This document shows positions 48,168-55,953 of a stretch of DNA of 64,000 nucleotides, in pieces. Made by a program: the position numbers and the translations under genes. The DNA comes from Paenibacillus eucommiae (GTDB taxonomy: Bacteria; Bacillota; Bacilli; Paenibacillales; NBRC-103111), in contig NZ_JAGGLB010000017.1 of NCBI RefSeq assembly GCF_017874215.1, forward strand, positions 62,001 to 126,000, read 5' to 3'. How positions within the stretch are numbered: the first letter of the stretch is position 1; every line of letters starts with the position of its first letter. The notes beneath the pieces were generated by a model. It was not told the DNA's origin, did not search any database, and was given only the letters and a program-made list of their open reading frames with translations.

Positions 48168-49358
48168 ATGAAGTTTCGAATAACAGCCGCTGGCATAATC
48201 GCGGCTTTATGGATAGGGATACTGCTGTTTCCTGCTGTGGCGCTGGGTGCGGCTGAGCTTGAGGATGGGACGTATACTTCCACTTATTTGGTATTGAAAG
48301 CGGAGAACGACTCCGTGTCCATGGCCAACGATTATTGGGAAAAGCCCGCGACGATTAAGGTGAAGGACGGCAAAGCAACCGTGCGCCTGACGATCAACCA
48401 CAGCAAGTGGGTGACGGAATTCAAGGTGCCGGGCAATGGCGGCCACGTCGATGCGAAGGTGATCGTGACGAACAAGAAGGAGGATAAGCGGGTAGTCGAG
48501 TTTGCCGCGAATGTTTTGGAACCGATCCTATCCAAAATTCACGTCACGGTAGCGGATATCGATTACGACCACGACTACACGATTCGTATCGTATTTGATC
48601 AAGACAGCTTTAAGCTGGTGAAAGCGGCTGACAAAGAGACGGCGCCAGCAGCAACGGCGAAGCCTGCGAAACCGACTGCAGTCGCGGCTTCCGGCAGCAG
48701 CGCCACTGAAGCTGGCAGCTCTTCCGGGGCGGAGGCAGCTGTAAGCCCGAAGCCGGCCGCTGCCGGGACGGCGAAGCCTGAGGCGACCGCAAATCCGGGC
48801 GCAAATGCGGCTGCAAATGCGACCGCGAAGCCGCCAAAGACGCCAGCTGCTGGTGAAGCTGCAGCTGCGCAGAGTGATAACGCCCGAGGCTCCGGCGGTC
48901 AAGCGTCTTCATCTTCAGGCAGCGCGTCTGGCGAAGATGCTGCAGCTGCGACTGAAGCGGGCGCTGTGGGCGAGGTCAGGGATGGAGAAGCTAGTGAAGG
49001 CGTATCTGCTGCGGATGGAGTGACTGCAGCGAACGGCGCGGGCATTGAGGCGACCAAGGACGGCGAAGCTGCCGCAGCCGCAGCCGGAACTGGAGCCGGA
49101 GCCGGAGACGACGGCACCGGGACAGGCGGTGAAGCGGGGAATGGTGGTTCGACAGGCGGAGAGGAGCCCCAAGAGGGCGATGCAGCTGCCGGTGAGCCGG
49201 TTTCAGGCGAGGCGATTGAAACGTTTGCGGCCGCAGGAGATGCTGGTCCGGACATGGTTTCAGCCGGATTTAACTGGCGGACGCCGATTATTGCCTTCCT
49301 GCTGCTGCTTGTCGGAGGCGCCTATATTTGGTGGAGAAGAAAGGTGCGGGAATCATGA
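48168..49358 (+). CDS. Membrane-anchored single-NEAT protein with long Ala/Gly/Glu linker
   Basis: The 396-residue protein has a signal peptide (to about residue 25) and one IsdC-like NEAT domain (about 28-148) with SMANDYWEKPA in the heme lip and YDHDY as YxxxY. A low-complexity linker of about 200 residues follows, first Ala/Pro/Lys-rich, then Ala/Gly/Glu/Asp-rich. The C-terminal helix (IIAFLLLLVGGAYIWW) has a positive RRKVRES tail. I see no LPxTG, NPQTN or related sortase motif before the helix, so it is probably held in the membrane, with the linker reaching through the wall. It would be the last NEAT relay before the lipoprotein encoded next, whose start overlaps this stop (ATGA). A Fur box lies 49 bases before the start. 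Confidence 0.88.
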   Translation: MKFRITAAGIIAALWIGILLFPAVALGAAELEDGTYTSTYLVLKAENDSVSMANDYWEKPATIKVKDGKATVRLTINHSKWVTEFKVPGNGGHVDAKVIVTNKKEDKRVVEFAANVLEPILSKIHVTVADIDYDHDYTIRIVFDQDSFKLVKAADKETAPAATAKPAKPTAVAASGSSATEAGSSSGAEAAVSPKPAAAGTAKPEATANPGANAAANATAKPPKTPAAGEAAAAQSDNARGSGGQASSSSGSASGEDAAAATEAGAVGEVRDGEASEGVSAADGVTAANGAGIEATKDGEAAAAAAGTGAGAGDDGTGTGGEAGNGGSTGGEEPQEGDAAAGEPVSGEAIETFAAAGDAGPDMVSAGFNWRTPIIAFLLLLVGGAYIWWRRKVRES

Positions 49359-50389
49359 TCGGTTCGTGGAAAGGACGGCTAACGGCTGCTGGATACGGCT
49401 GGAGAATCCCCATCATGATCGCTGCGGTTGTACTCTGCCTGGCGGGCTGTGCCGGAGGGGACAGGAATGAGGGCACAGTGGGCGGGAATGCCCCGAGCAG
49501 CCCGCAAGTGAACTCGCAAGTGAATTCGCAAGTGATCCCGGATGGAGCAAACGCGATCAATGACGGCAAAAGCGAAGGTGGCGCAGCGAACGATCAGTCT
49601 TCGACGTCCAACGGCGGAGAACATCGCATTGTTTCGACGACGGTGGCCATCACGCAAATCATGGATATGCTTGAGATCGATCTTGTGGGTGTTCCGACAA
49701 GCGTCAAGACGCTGCCGGAACGATATAAGGGCGTGATGAAGGTCGGCAATCCGATGAGTCCCGATATGGAACTGGTGAAGTCGCTGAAGCCGACGGAGGT
49801 GCTGTCCGTCACGACGCTGCAATACGATCTGGAGCCGGTCTTCGAGAATGCCAAGATAGGTGCCGCGTTCCTCGATCTGACGAGTCTTGAGCGCATGCAG
49901 GAGGAAATAGTGAAGTTGGGCGACAAGTACGGCAAAAGCGAAAAAGCGGCGGAAATCGTTAGCGAATACGATGCGACGCTGAAGGAGATACGAAGCGTTA
50001 CCGAAGGCAAGGAAGCGCCGAAAGTCCTTATTTTGCTGGGCGTCCCGGGCAGTTACCTCGTCGCGACGGAGCATTCGTATATCGGCGATCTGGTACGGCT
50101 GCTGGGCGGTGTCAACATCGTGCAAGGCGAGAAGGTGGAGTTCCTCGCTTCGAACACGGAATATTTGCATCAGTCCAATCCCGATGTTATATTGCGCGCT
50201 GCGCACGGCATGCCGGATGAGGTCGTCAAAATGTTCGACGAGGAATTCAAAAAAAATGATATATGGCGTCATTTCAAGGCGGTGCAGATGGGACAGGTGT
50301 ACGACCTTCCGGAGCCGCTGTTCGGGACTACCGGCAATCTTGCCGTCGGGGAAGCGCTGAAGGCGCTGCTGCCGATGTTGTATCCCTAG
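49355..50389 (+). CDS. isdE: IsdE-like heme-binding lipoprotein
   Basis: The 344-residue protein has a lipobox (VVLCLAGCAGG) and a Gly/Asn/Gln/Val-rich spacer containing three NSQV repeats. Its class III binding fold matches IsdE-type heme receptors: HRIVSTTVAITQIMDMLEIDLVGVPTSVKTLPERYKGVMKVGNPMSPDMELVKSLKPTEVLS, with the conserved PMxPD stretch, and a GVPGSYLVATEHSYIGDLVRLLGG middle. Start ATG 49355 overlaps the NEAT stop. It resembles staphylococcal IsdE more closely than the lipoprotein at 44914 does, and would take heme from the membrane NEAT protein. Confidence 0.88.
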   Translation: MIGSWKGRLTAAGYGWRIPIMIAAVVLCLAGCAGGDRNEGTVGGNAPSSPQVNSQVNSQVIPDGANAINDGKSEGGAANDQSSTSNGGEHRIVSTTVAITQIMDMLEIDLVGVPTSVKTLPERYKGVMKVGNPMSPDMELVKSLKPTEVLSVTTLQYDLEPVFENAKIGAAFLDLTSLERMQEEIVKLGDKYGKSEKAAEIVSEYDATLKEIRSVTEGKEAPKVLILLGVPGSYLVATEHSYIGDLVRLLGGVNIVQGEKVEFLASNTEYLHQSNPDVILRAAHGMPDEVVKMFDEEFKKNDIWRHFKAVQMGQVYDLPEPLFGTTGNLAVGEALKALLPMLYP

Positions 50390-50412
50390 TTTTTTTAGAA
50401 GGATTGTGAGTC

Positions 50413-51393
50413 ATGGCCAAAAAAATAAGAGTTTTCGTTGTTACAGCATTGCTATTGATCGCGCTGGTGCTGTATTCCGCAATGACGGGCAGCATCAAGG
50501 TCGGCGCCTTGGAGCTTGTGCAAGGATTATTTTACGGGATGAATGAACGGGTGGACATTATTAAGGATTTGCGTTTTCCGCGCATTCTGGTATCGATGAT
50601 GTCCGGTGCGGCTCTGGCGGTGGCGGGTGCTCTGCTGCAGGCTGTCATGAAAAATCCGCTAGCGGAACCCGGCATCATCGGGATTTCCTCCGGTGCGGGA
50701 CTCGTTTCGATTACGGTAGTTACGATTTTCCCGGCGCTCTACTTCTGGTCGCCGCTATTCTCAGTACTGGGTGGAGCGCTGGCCTGTTATCTGGTCTATT
50801 CCTTGTCCTGGCGCGCGCATCTCAATCCGCTGCGCCTGCTGCTGGTCGGCATTGCAGTCAACGCTACTTTTACAGGACTCGGGCAGTCGTTCAATTATCG
50901 TGGCAGCTATGCCGTCACCAGCGTCAATCAGGCGATCTCCTCGATCTTTACGATGAAGACCTGGGAGGATGTATACATACTGGGATTGTTCGGGGGAATC
51001 GGACTCCTGCTCGCTCTTTTGCTTGGGAAATGGTGCAATATGCTCGCGTTTCAGGACGAAACGGCACGCAATTTGGGACTTAGGGTTGTACGCGTGCGGC
51101 TGGTCATCTCTGCCGTGGCCGTGCTACTGGCATCGGTGGCGACTGCTATCGGAGGCTTGATTATGTTCGCGGGCTTGCTCGTGCCACATATCGGAAGAGC
51201 GCTGGTCGGCTCCAACTACAAGCTGCTGATCCCTTTCTCCGCGCTGGGAGGCGCCATACTTATTCTGGCTGCGGATACGATTGGACGGACGGTGCTGGCA
51301 CCTGCGGAAATACCCGCTTCCATCATTATGGCGGTCATAGGCGGTCCTTTTCTCATAGTCATGCTGAAGAAGAGCGACAAGCTGTATCAGTAA
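50413..51393 (+). CDS. isdF: FecCD-family heme ABC permease (IsdF-like)
   Basis: A 326-residue, multi-helix permease with LRFPRILVSMMSGAALAVAGALLQAVMKNPLAEPGIIG and GGLIMFAGLLVPHIGRALVGSNYKLLIPFSALGGA. It starts 23 bases after isdE with GAAGGATTG upstream. No ATPase gene follows; the ATPase-IsdG fusion at 46842 or another cell ATPase must energise it. It is followed within 40 bases by the heme-sensor response regulator gene. Confidence 0.9.
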   Translation: MAKKIRVFVVTALLLIALVLYSAMTGSIKVGALELVQGLFYGMNERVDIIKDLRFPRILVSMMSGAALAVAGALLQAVMKNPLAEPGIIGISSGAGLVSITVVTIFPALYFWSPLFSVLGGALACYLVYSLSWRAHLNPLRLLLVGIAVNATFTGLGQSFNYRGSYAVTSVNQAISSIFTMKTWEDVYILGLFGGIGLLLALLLGKWCNMLAFQDETARNLGLRVVRVRLVISAVAVLLASVATAIGGLIMFAGLLVPHIGRALVGSNYKLLIPFSALGGAILILAADTIGRTVLAPAEIPASIIMAVIGGPFLIVMLKKSDKLYQ

Positions 51394-51432
51394 CTGGCTG
51401 GCAGCTGCCGTCAAGGAGGTTTGGAACTGGCG

Positions 51433-52101
51433 ATGAAGCAATTGCTTATTACGGACGACGATTACAATAGCCGCGCTCTGCTGGGCCACTATATGACCAA
51501 AGAAGGCTTCCGTGTGCTGGAGGCGCAAAATGGCCGGGAGGCGATGCAGGTGCTGGAAAGTCAGGCTGTCGATCTGGTCATTATGGATATTATGATGCCA
51601 GAGGTGGATGGGCTGGCGTTGTGCGAATACACGCGCAAAAATTACGATATTCCGATTATCATTTTGTCTGCCCGGGACCAGCTTAGCGATAAGGAGCAGG
51701 GGTATTTAAGCGGTACGGACGATTATGTGACAAAGCCGTTCGAGCTTCCGGAGCTGTTGTTTCGAGTCAAAGCGCTGTTTCGCCGGTATTCGTTCGCGTC
51801 CAGTGACAAGATCCGGTTGAACCGGCTCGTCATCGACCGCAAAAATTATGAAGTGGTGAACGGTGACGAAGTGCTGCTTCTTCCTTTGAAGGAGTTCGAG
51901 CTGCTGGCCCAACTTGCTGAATATCCGGGACGGGTGTTCTCGCGGGATGAGCTTATTTATTTGATCTGGGGTTCCGATTACGGCGGAGACGAACGGACGG
52001 TCGATGTACATATCAAGAGGTTGCGGCAAAGGTTCGACGGCGGCTTCCGGATCCATACGATAAGGGGCATCGGCTATAAGCTTGAGGTGCTGGAGCAATG
52101 A
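51433..52101 (+). CDS. hssR: HssR-like heme response regulator
   Basis: The 222-residue OmpR-type regulator has a receiver domain (LLITDDDYNSRALL; phospho-acceptor about D52 in VIMDIMMPE; Lys in DDYVTKPFE) and a winged-helix DNA-binding domain (LPLKEFELLAQLAEYPGRVFSRDELIYLIWG, GGDERTVDVHIKRLRQR, IHTIRGIGYKLE). The stretch YDIPIIILSARDQLSDKEQG followed by SGTDDYVTKPFE closely recalls Staphylococcus aureus HssR. AAGGAGG lies 13 bases before the ATG; TTG at 51421 is an alternative but too near. It overlaps the kinase gene. HssR normally activates the HrtAB heme efflux pump, which is absent here. Confidence 0.85.
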   Translation: MKQLLITDDDYNSRALLGHYMTKEGFRVLEAQNGREAMQVLESQAVDLVIMDIMMPEVDGLALCEYTRKNYDIPIIILSARDQLSDKEQGYLSGTDDYVTKPFELPELLFRVKALFRRYSFASSDKIRLNRLVIDRKNYEVVNGDEVLLLPLKEFELLAQLAEYPGRVFSRDELIYLIWGSDYGGDERTVDVHIKRLRQRFDGGFRIHTIRGIGYKLEVLEQ

Positions 52102-53477
52102 GATCATTGTATTTTCGCGTATTCCTAATCACACTGTATACGATTATTATCAGCAGCTTCCTCGGCTTCTACATAGCCAACGTATATTATCATTGCTCCT
52201 TGAAGCCTTATCAGGATGCTAAGCTGTTCGAAACGGTCTTGCATCTTAAAGCACACATCGAGCGTCACCCGGAGGCCATGGGCGATCTGCTGCATACCTC
52301 GGCCATGCTGGGCTACCAGCTGTATGCATACGATGAAGCCGGCAATGACTACTTCTACGGAAGAGCGTTCGGAAAAAACGATCTTTCCGCCGACGTCAAG
52401 AAGAGTGTGCTGGAAGGGAATGAATACCACGGCGTTGCTGAGTATCCGAACAAGCCGTTCGCTTCCGGTTATTTCGATAGCCACCTGAGCAATTCCGTGG
52501 GCGTACACGTAACGGCAGGGGCCGAACGGTACGCTCTTTTCCTGCGTCATGACAGCAATGTTCATTTTGATGAGCTAAGAAAGTTCTTTTTGCTGATGTT
52601 TGTGATGACGGTATTATTCAGTGTGCCTTATTTCATGTTGAGTACGCGCTATCTGGTGCAGCCGATCATTCAGTTGAAGGAAGCGACTAAGCGGATTGCG
52701 CAAGGGCGATACAATCTTCGGCTGCCGACCAAACGGAAGGATGAAATCGGCCAGCTGGCGTCCCATTTTCAGAAAATGAGTCTGGAGCTGGAACGTGCTG
52801 ACCGCCGCACGAAGGAATTTGTCGCCAATGTCTCGCACGAAATCCATTCGCCGCTTGCTTCGATTCAAGGGTATGCCGATTCGCTGCTTGGCAAGGATAC
52901 CGAACCGGACCGGATTCGCCAATATGCTGCCATTATCGGGCAGGAGACCCGGCATTTGGCTACGCTGAGCAGGCAGCTTCTGCTGCTCTCGATGCTGGAG
53001 CATCCCGGTCATGAGCCGGAGAAGAAGAGCTTTCCGCTGCAGCCGCAGCTAAGGCAGACGCTTCAGCTCCTGGAATGGCAGCTTGCGGAGAAGGAGATTG
53101 CGGTAAGGCTGCTCATACCTTCGGGTCTGCACGTATATGGCGACGAAGTACTGCTGATGCAGGTATGGTCCAATCTGCTTTCCAATGCCGTCAAGCATAT
53201 CCCTGCGGGGCGTTCGATTCAGGTTCAAGCGCACCGTGAGGATGGATGCTGCGTTATGACCATAGCTGATACGGGCGATGGCATTCCGGAGGAGGAGCTG
53301 CCGCTTATCTACGACCGGTTCTACCGGGGTGACAAGTCGCGAGAGCGGAAGTCTGGCAGCATTGGGCTTGGTCTGTCCATCGTGCAGCACATCGTTCATC
53401 AGCATGGCGGAACCATCGAAGCGCAGAGCCGGCCGGGGGTGGGAACCACATTTGTGGTGCGGCTGCCGGACGAGTAG
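52098..53477 (+). CDS. hssS: HssS-like heme sensor histidine kinase
   Basis: The 459-residue kinase has a first transmembrane helix (residues 8-30), an extracellular sensor of about 130 residues, and a second helix (about 163-182). HAMP (about 185-238), the dimerisation helix with VANVSHEIHSPLASIQG (phospho-His about 248), and an ATPase domain (NLLSNAVKHIP, DTGDGIPEEEL, GSIGLGLSIVQHIVHQHGG) follow. Start ATG overlaps the hssR stop in ATGA. Architecture and partner fit HssS, which responds to heme stress. In this Fur-linked uptake locus it could balance uptake with detoxification; the operator it controls is not identified. Confidence 0.83.
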   Translation: MRSLYFRVFLITLYTIIISSFLGFYIANVYYHCSLKPYQDAKLFETVLHLKAHIERHPEAMGDLLHTSAMLGYQLYAYDEAGNDYFYGRAFGKNDLSADVKKSVLEGNEYHGVAEYPNKPFASGYFDSHLSNSVGVHVTAGAERYALFLRHDSNVHFDELRKFFLLMFVMTVLFSVPYFMLSTRYLVQPIIQLKEATKRIAQGRYNLRLPTKRKDEIGQLASHFQKMSLELERADRRTKEFVANVSHEIHSPLASIQGYADSLLGKDTEPDRIRQYAAIIGQETRHLATLSRQLLLLSMLEHPGHEPEKKSFPLQPQLRQTLQLLEWQLAEKEIAVRLLIPSGLHVYGDEVLLMQVWSNLLSNAVKHIPAGRSIQVQAHREDGCCVMTIADTGDGIPEEELPLIYDRFYRGDKSRERKSGSIGLGLSIVQHIVHQHGGTIEAQSRPGVGTTFVVRLPDE

Positions 53478-53631
53478 TAGGGAGATGCTAAGTATGGCGG
53501 TGTAGAGCAAGGATTTGCCGCAAGTGTATACAGCTTTCCCCAAAAGTGAGCGTTTGTCCCGAGCCGATCTGACCTTGCCAGAAGGCTCGCGCCCGCGCTT
53601 GCGCTCAGCGGTTTATAAGGCTATTTTTGTG

Positions 53632-53676
53632 TTGACCTTTAATTAGTGATTTGTTATACTTTAATTGGTTAGACCA
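53632..53676 (+). promoter_or_regulatory. Sigma-A promoter with FadR-type (GntR) operator
   Basis: TTGACC (53632-53637) and TATACT (53655-53660) are 17 bases apart, an excellent promoter. TGGTTAGACCA at 53666-53676, right at the expected transcription start, matches the TGGT-n3-ACCA operator of FadR-subfamily GntR regulators. No GntR gene is in the window. I see nothing else in 53478-53631. Confidence 0.6.
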
Positions 53677-53770
53677 TAGTATGTTTATGGTTGGATTTGG
53701 ATGGATTTGCAGTACGTTATAATCAATAACAGCAAGCGCAATCATATTTGTATAATGGGAGATGTTAACG

Positions 53771-54649
53771 ATGAAAAACGGATTTTATCCGGCGTTAGGA
53801 ACGCCACTGGACGAGAATGGAAATGTGATTGCATCAAGCTTAAGCTTGCATGTGGAGGATCAGATCAAGGGGAATGCAGCGGGCTTGCTGGTAATGGGAT
53901 CCATGGGGAACCAGTCAAGTATTAAAAATAGTGAATACGCCAAAGTGGCACAAATTGCAACAGAAGCAGCTAAAGGGGCATGCCCTGTGTTTGTAGGGGT
54001 TATGGATAACTCCATTGATAGAGTGCTTGAACGTATTGAGAGCCTTAAGGGATTGAACATTGATGGCGTGGTTGCTACTACTCCTTTTTATTACGGGCTG
54101 AATCAGAGTGATGTGAAAAGATTTTTTGAAGGCATTGCCGCAGCATCACCGTTTCCGGTGTACATGTACGATTTGCCTGGAGTAACCAAAACGAAGATTG
54201 ATGCTGGCACAGCAGCGCAATTGATGACCGTGAACAATATTGTCGGCATCAAAACTGGCGATCTGCCAACAGCAAGAGTGCTGCACCGTCTGCAGCCTGA
54301 GACGAATCCGAACTTCGACATCTTGTTTAGCGGCTTGGATGTATTTGATGCTGCTTACGGTTTTGGATTAACGAAACAGCTGGATGGTATGTTTTCTTCT
54401 ACGACGCCGATCAACGCGAAGCTGTATGATAGTCTTGCGCAAGGTGATATGGCCACTGCCAGTCAATGTTTGGACGACATTTTATTACTGAGGAATACTT
54501 TTATCAGCGTAGGTGTGTTCGCGGGCTTCTCTTATTCGATGAATTTGCTAGGCTTCTCAGGCAGCTTTGCTCCTGATTATTCGGCTGTATTGGATGACGC
54601 GCAGAAAGAAACGGTTAAACAGTGCATGACGCAGTTAAAATTAATTTAA
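53771..54649 (+). CDS. Dihydrodipicolinate synthase (DapA/NAL) family protein
   Basis: The 292-residue TIM-barrel enzyme shows the Schiff-base lysine in NNIVGIKTGD, the YDLPG strand with the family tyrosine, and GFYPALGTPLDENG at the N-terminus. Where most members have GTTGE for pyruvate carboxylate, this one has MGSMGNQSS, so it belongs to a divergent subgroup. Possible roles are an aldolase or dehydratase acting on sugar acids or sialic acid. ATG at 53771 is preferred over 53762, as GGGAG ends nine bases upstream. It is co-transcribed with an EamA transporter and sits behind a promoter with a GntR-type operator. Confidence 0.8.
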   Translation: MKNGFYPALGTPLDENGNVIASSLSLHVEDQIKGNAAGLLVMGSMGNQSSIKNSEYAKVAQIATEAAKGACPVFVGVMDNSIDRVLERIESLKGLNIDGVVATTPFYYGLNQSDVKRFFEGIAAASPFPVYMYDLPGVTKTKIDAGTAAQLMTVNNIVGIKTGDLPTARVLHRLQPETNPNFDILFSGLDVFDAAYGFGLTKQLDGMFSSTTPINAKLYDSLAQGDMATASQCLDDILLLRNTFISVGVFAGFSYSMNLLGFSGSFAPDYSAVLDDAQKETVKQCMTQLKLI

Positions 54650-54676
54650 TAATACGGTCTCTATGTACACACGAAG

Positions 54677-55573
54677 ATGAAATTAACAAAAAATCCTTAT
54701 CTGCTGATGGCCTTATTGTTAACGCTCTGGGGATCGTTTGCGGTTGCGAGTAAGTTCGCGCTGCAGTCCCTTGACAACTTTCAATTGCAGTTTTACATGT
54801 TTGGCTCGGCTATCATTGTGCTTACCCCGTTATTCATAATAAGCGGAAGAATGAAGCGGCTGCTTGCCCTTCCCCGCAAGGAAGCCGGCAAGCTGGTCTT
54901 GTATGGTGTACCCTCTTACTTGTACTATTTGTTTTATATTTTGGCGCTGAATCTGATTCCGGCCATCGAAGCTTCGATGCTGAACTACATGTTTCCGATT
55001 CTGATCGTCGTCCTGTCGGTTCCGATGAATGGGGAGAAGCTGACTGGTGCTATCGTGCTGGCAGCCTTGCTTGGCTGTGCAGGTATGATCTTCATTGTAA
55101 CAGGCGGATCTTTGGCTGAGCTGCAGTTAAGTAATGTTGCCGGGGATTTGTTTGCTCTGGGGGGCGCGTTTTGCTGGGCGTTATTTTCTAACCTGGGCAA
55201 AAGAAACCACGTGGATGCCGACCTGAGCAACTATGTCTACACATTGACAGGCTTCGTATTATCAACCGTGACCTTATTGATCTTCTCGAAATTTACACTT
55301 CCTGACTGGACGTCGTCGGCATGGGTCATTTGGCTAGGTGTCAGCAATATTGTACTGGCTTATTATTTATGGTTTAGGGGGCTGCAATCTTCCTCGGCAT
55401 CATTAATTGCCAGCCTTTCGTTCCTGGCACCATTCTTTACGCTGATGTTTATCGTTATTTTCCTTGATGAACAGTTAGCGGCCGGTCAATTTTTTGGCTT
55501 GCTGCTCATTATGACCGGGATTGTCATTCAGGTGGCGAGTGAGAAGCGGGGAAAACGAAGTGTTTCCATGTGA
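54677..55573 (+). CDS. EamA/DMT family transporter
   Basis: A 298-residue protein with ten predicted helices in two EamA repeats. The first opens LMALLLTLWGSFAVASKFALQ and the second GDLFALGGAFCWALFSNLGK, each followed by the usual PxxxAxxSxLxP-like segment (ASLIASLSFLAPFFTLMFIVIFLDEQ). Such proteins export or import small metabolites, amino acids or nucleosides. It follows the DapA-family gene by 27 bases and likely moves a related metabolite. A strong terminator follows. Confidence 0.9.
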   Translation: MKLTKNPYLLMALLLTLWGSFAVASKFALQSLDNFQLQFYMFGSAIIVLTPLFIISGRMKRLLALPRKEAGKLVLYGVPSYLYYLFYILALNLIPAIEASMLNYMFPILIVVLSVPMNGEKLTGAIVLAALLGCAGMIFIVTGGSLAELQLSNVAGDLFALGGAFCWALFSNLGKRNHVDADLSNYVYTLTGFVLSTVTLLIFSKFTLPDWTSSAWVIWLGVSNIVLAYYLWFRGLQSSSASLIASLSFLAPFFTLMFIVIFLDEQLAAGQFFGLLLIMTGIVIQVASEKRGKRSVSM

Positions 55574-55590
55574 CGGTAAGGGTAAGTGTT

Positions 55591-55628
55591 AAGGTTATTG
55601 GCTGTTTTTAGCCAGTAGCCTTTTTTTT
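55591..55628 (+). terminator. Intrinsic terminator after the EamA gene
   Basis: AAGGTTATTGGCT pairs with AGCCAGTAGCC, loop GTTTTT, followed by eight T. Confidence 0.85.
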
Positions 55629-55706
55629 ATGAAAATAATGGGAAATAAGTTTGGGAAGAAGCCTGAAGTATGGGAGCAAAGTAGTGGCAAAGTGCGAAAG
55701 CTGATC

Positions 55707-55894
55707 GTTACGGACATGAGGGCCGTTATTTGTGTCAAATTCCCCTATTTAGGGAAGCTTACGGACCTCAGATCCTTTATTCGCCTTGGCTGGGGGTTTT
55801 TGGTCTCCTTTTGATTCAAATAAGGGATCTGATGTCCGTAGCGATCCCAAAAGGACCTTAATTATCACAAATAGCGCATCTCATGTCCGTAAGC
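55707..55894. repeat. Four-copy TACGGACATNAG repeat, two direct then two inverted
   Basis: Copies on the plus strand are at 55707-55734 and 55757-55783, and on the minus strand at 55814-55843 and 55865-55894. Each holds TACGGAC-x-T-x-AG, about five bases, then TTATTTG or similar. The outer pair and the inner pair are mutually complementary, so the block can fold as nested stems. It fills the gap between the EamA terminator and the convergent AraC-type gene. Confidence 0.8.
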
Positions 55895-55953
55895 TGCTTG
55901 GGCTTGCTTCCGTCATGGTCTGAACGCCTCCAGTCTCTTCGTTTTGTCCATTC

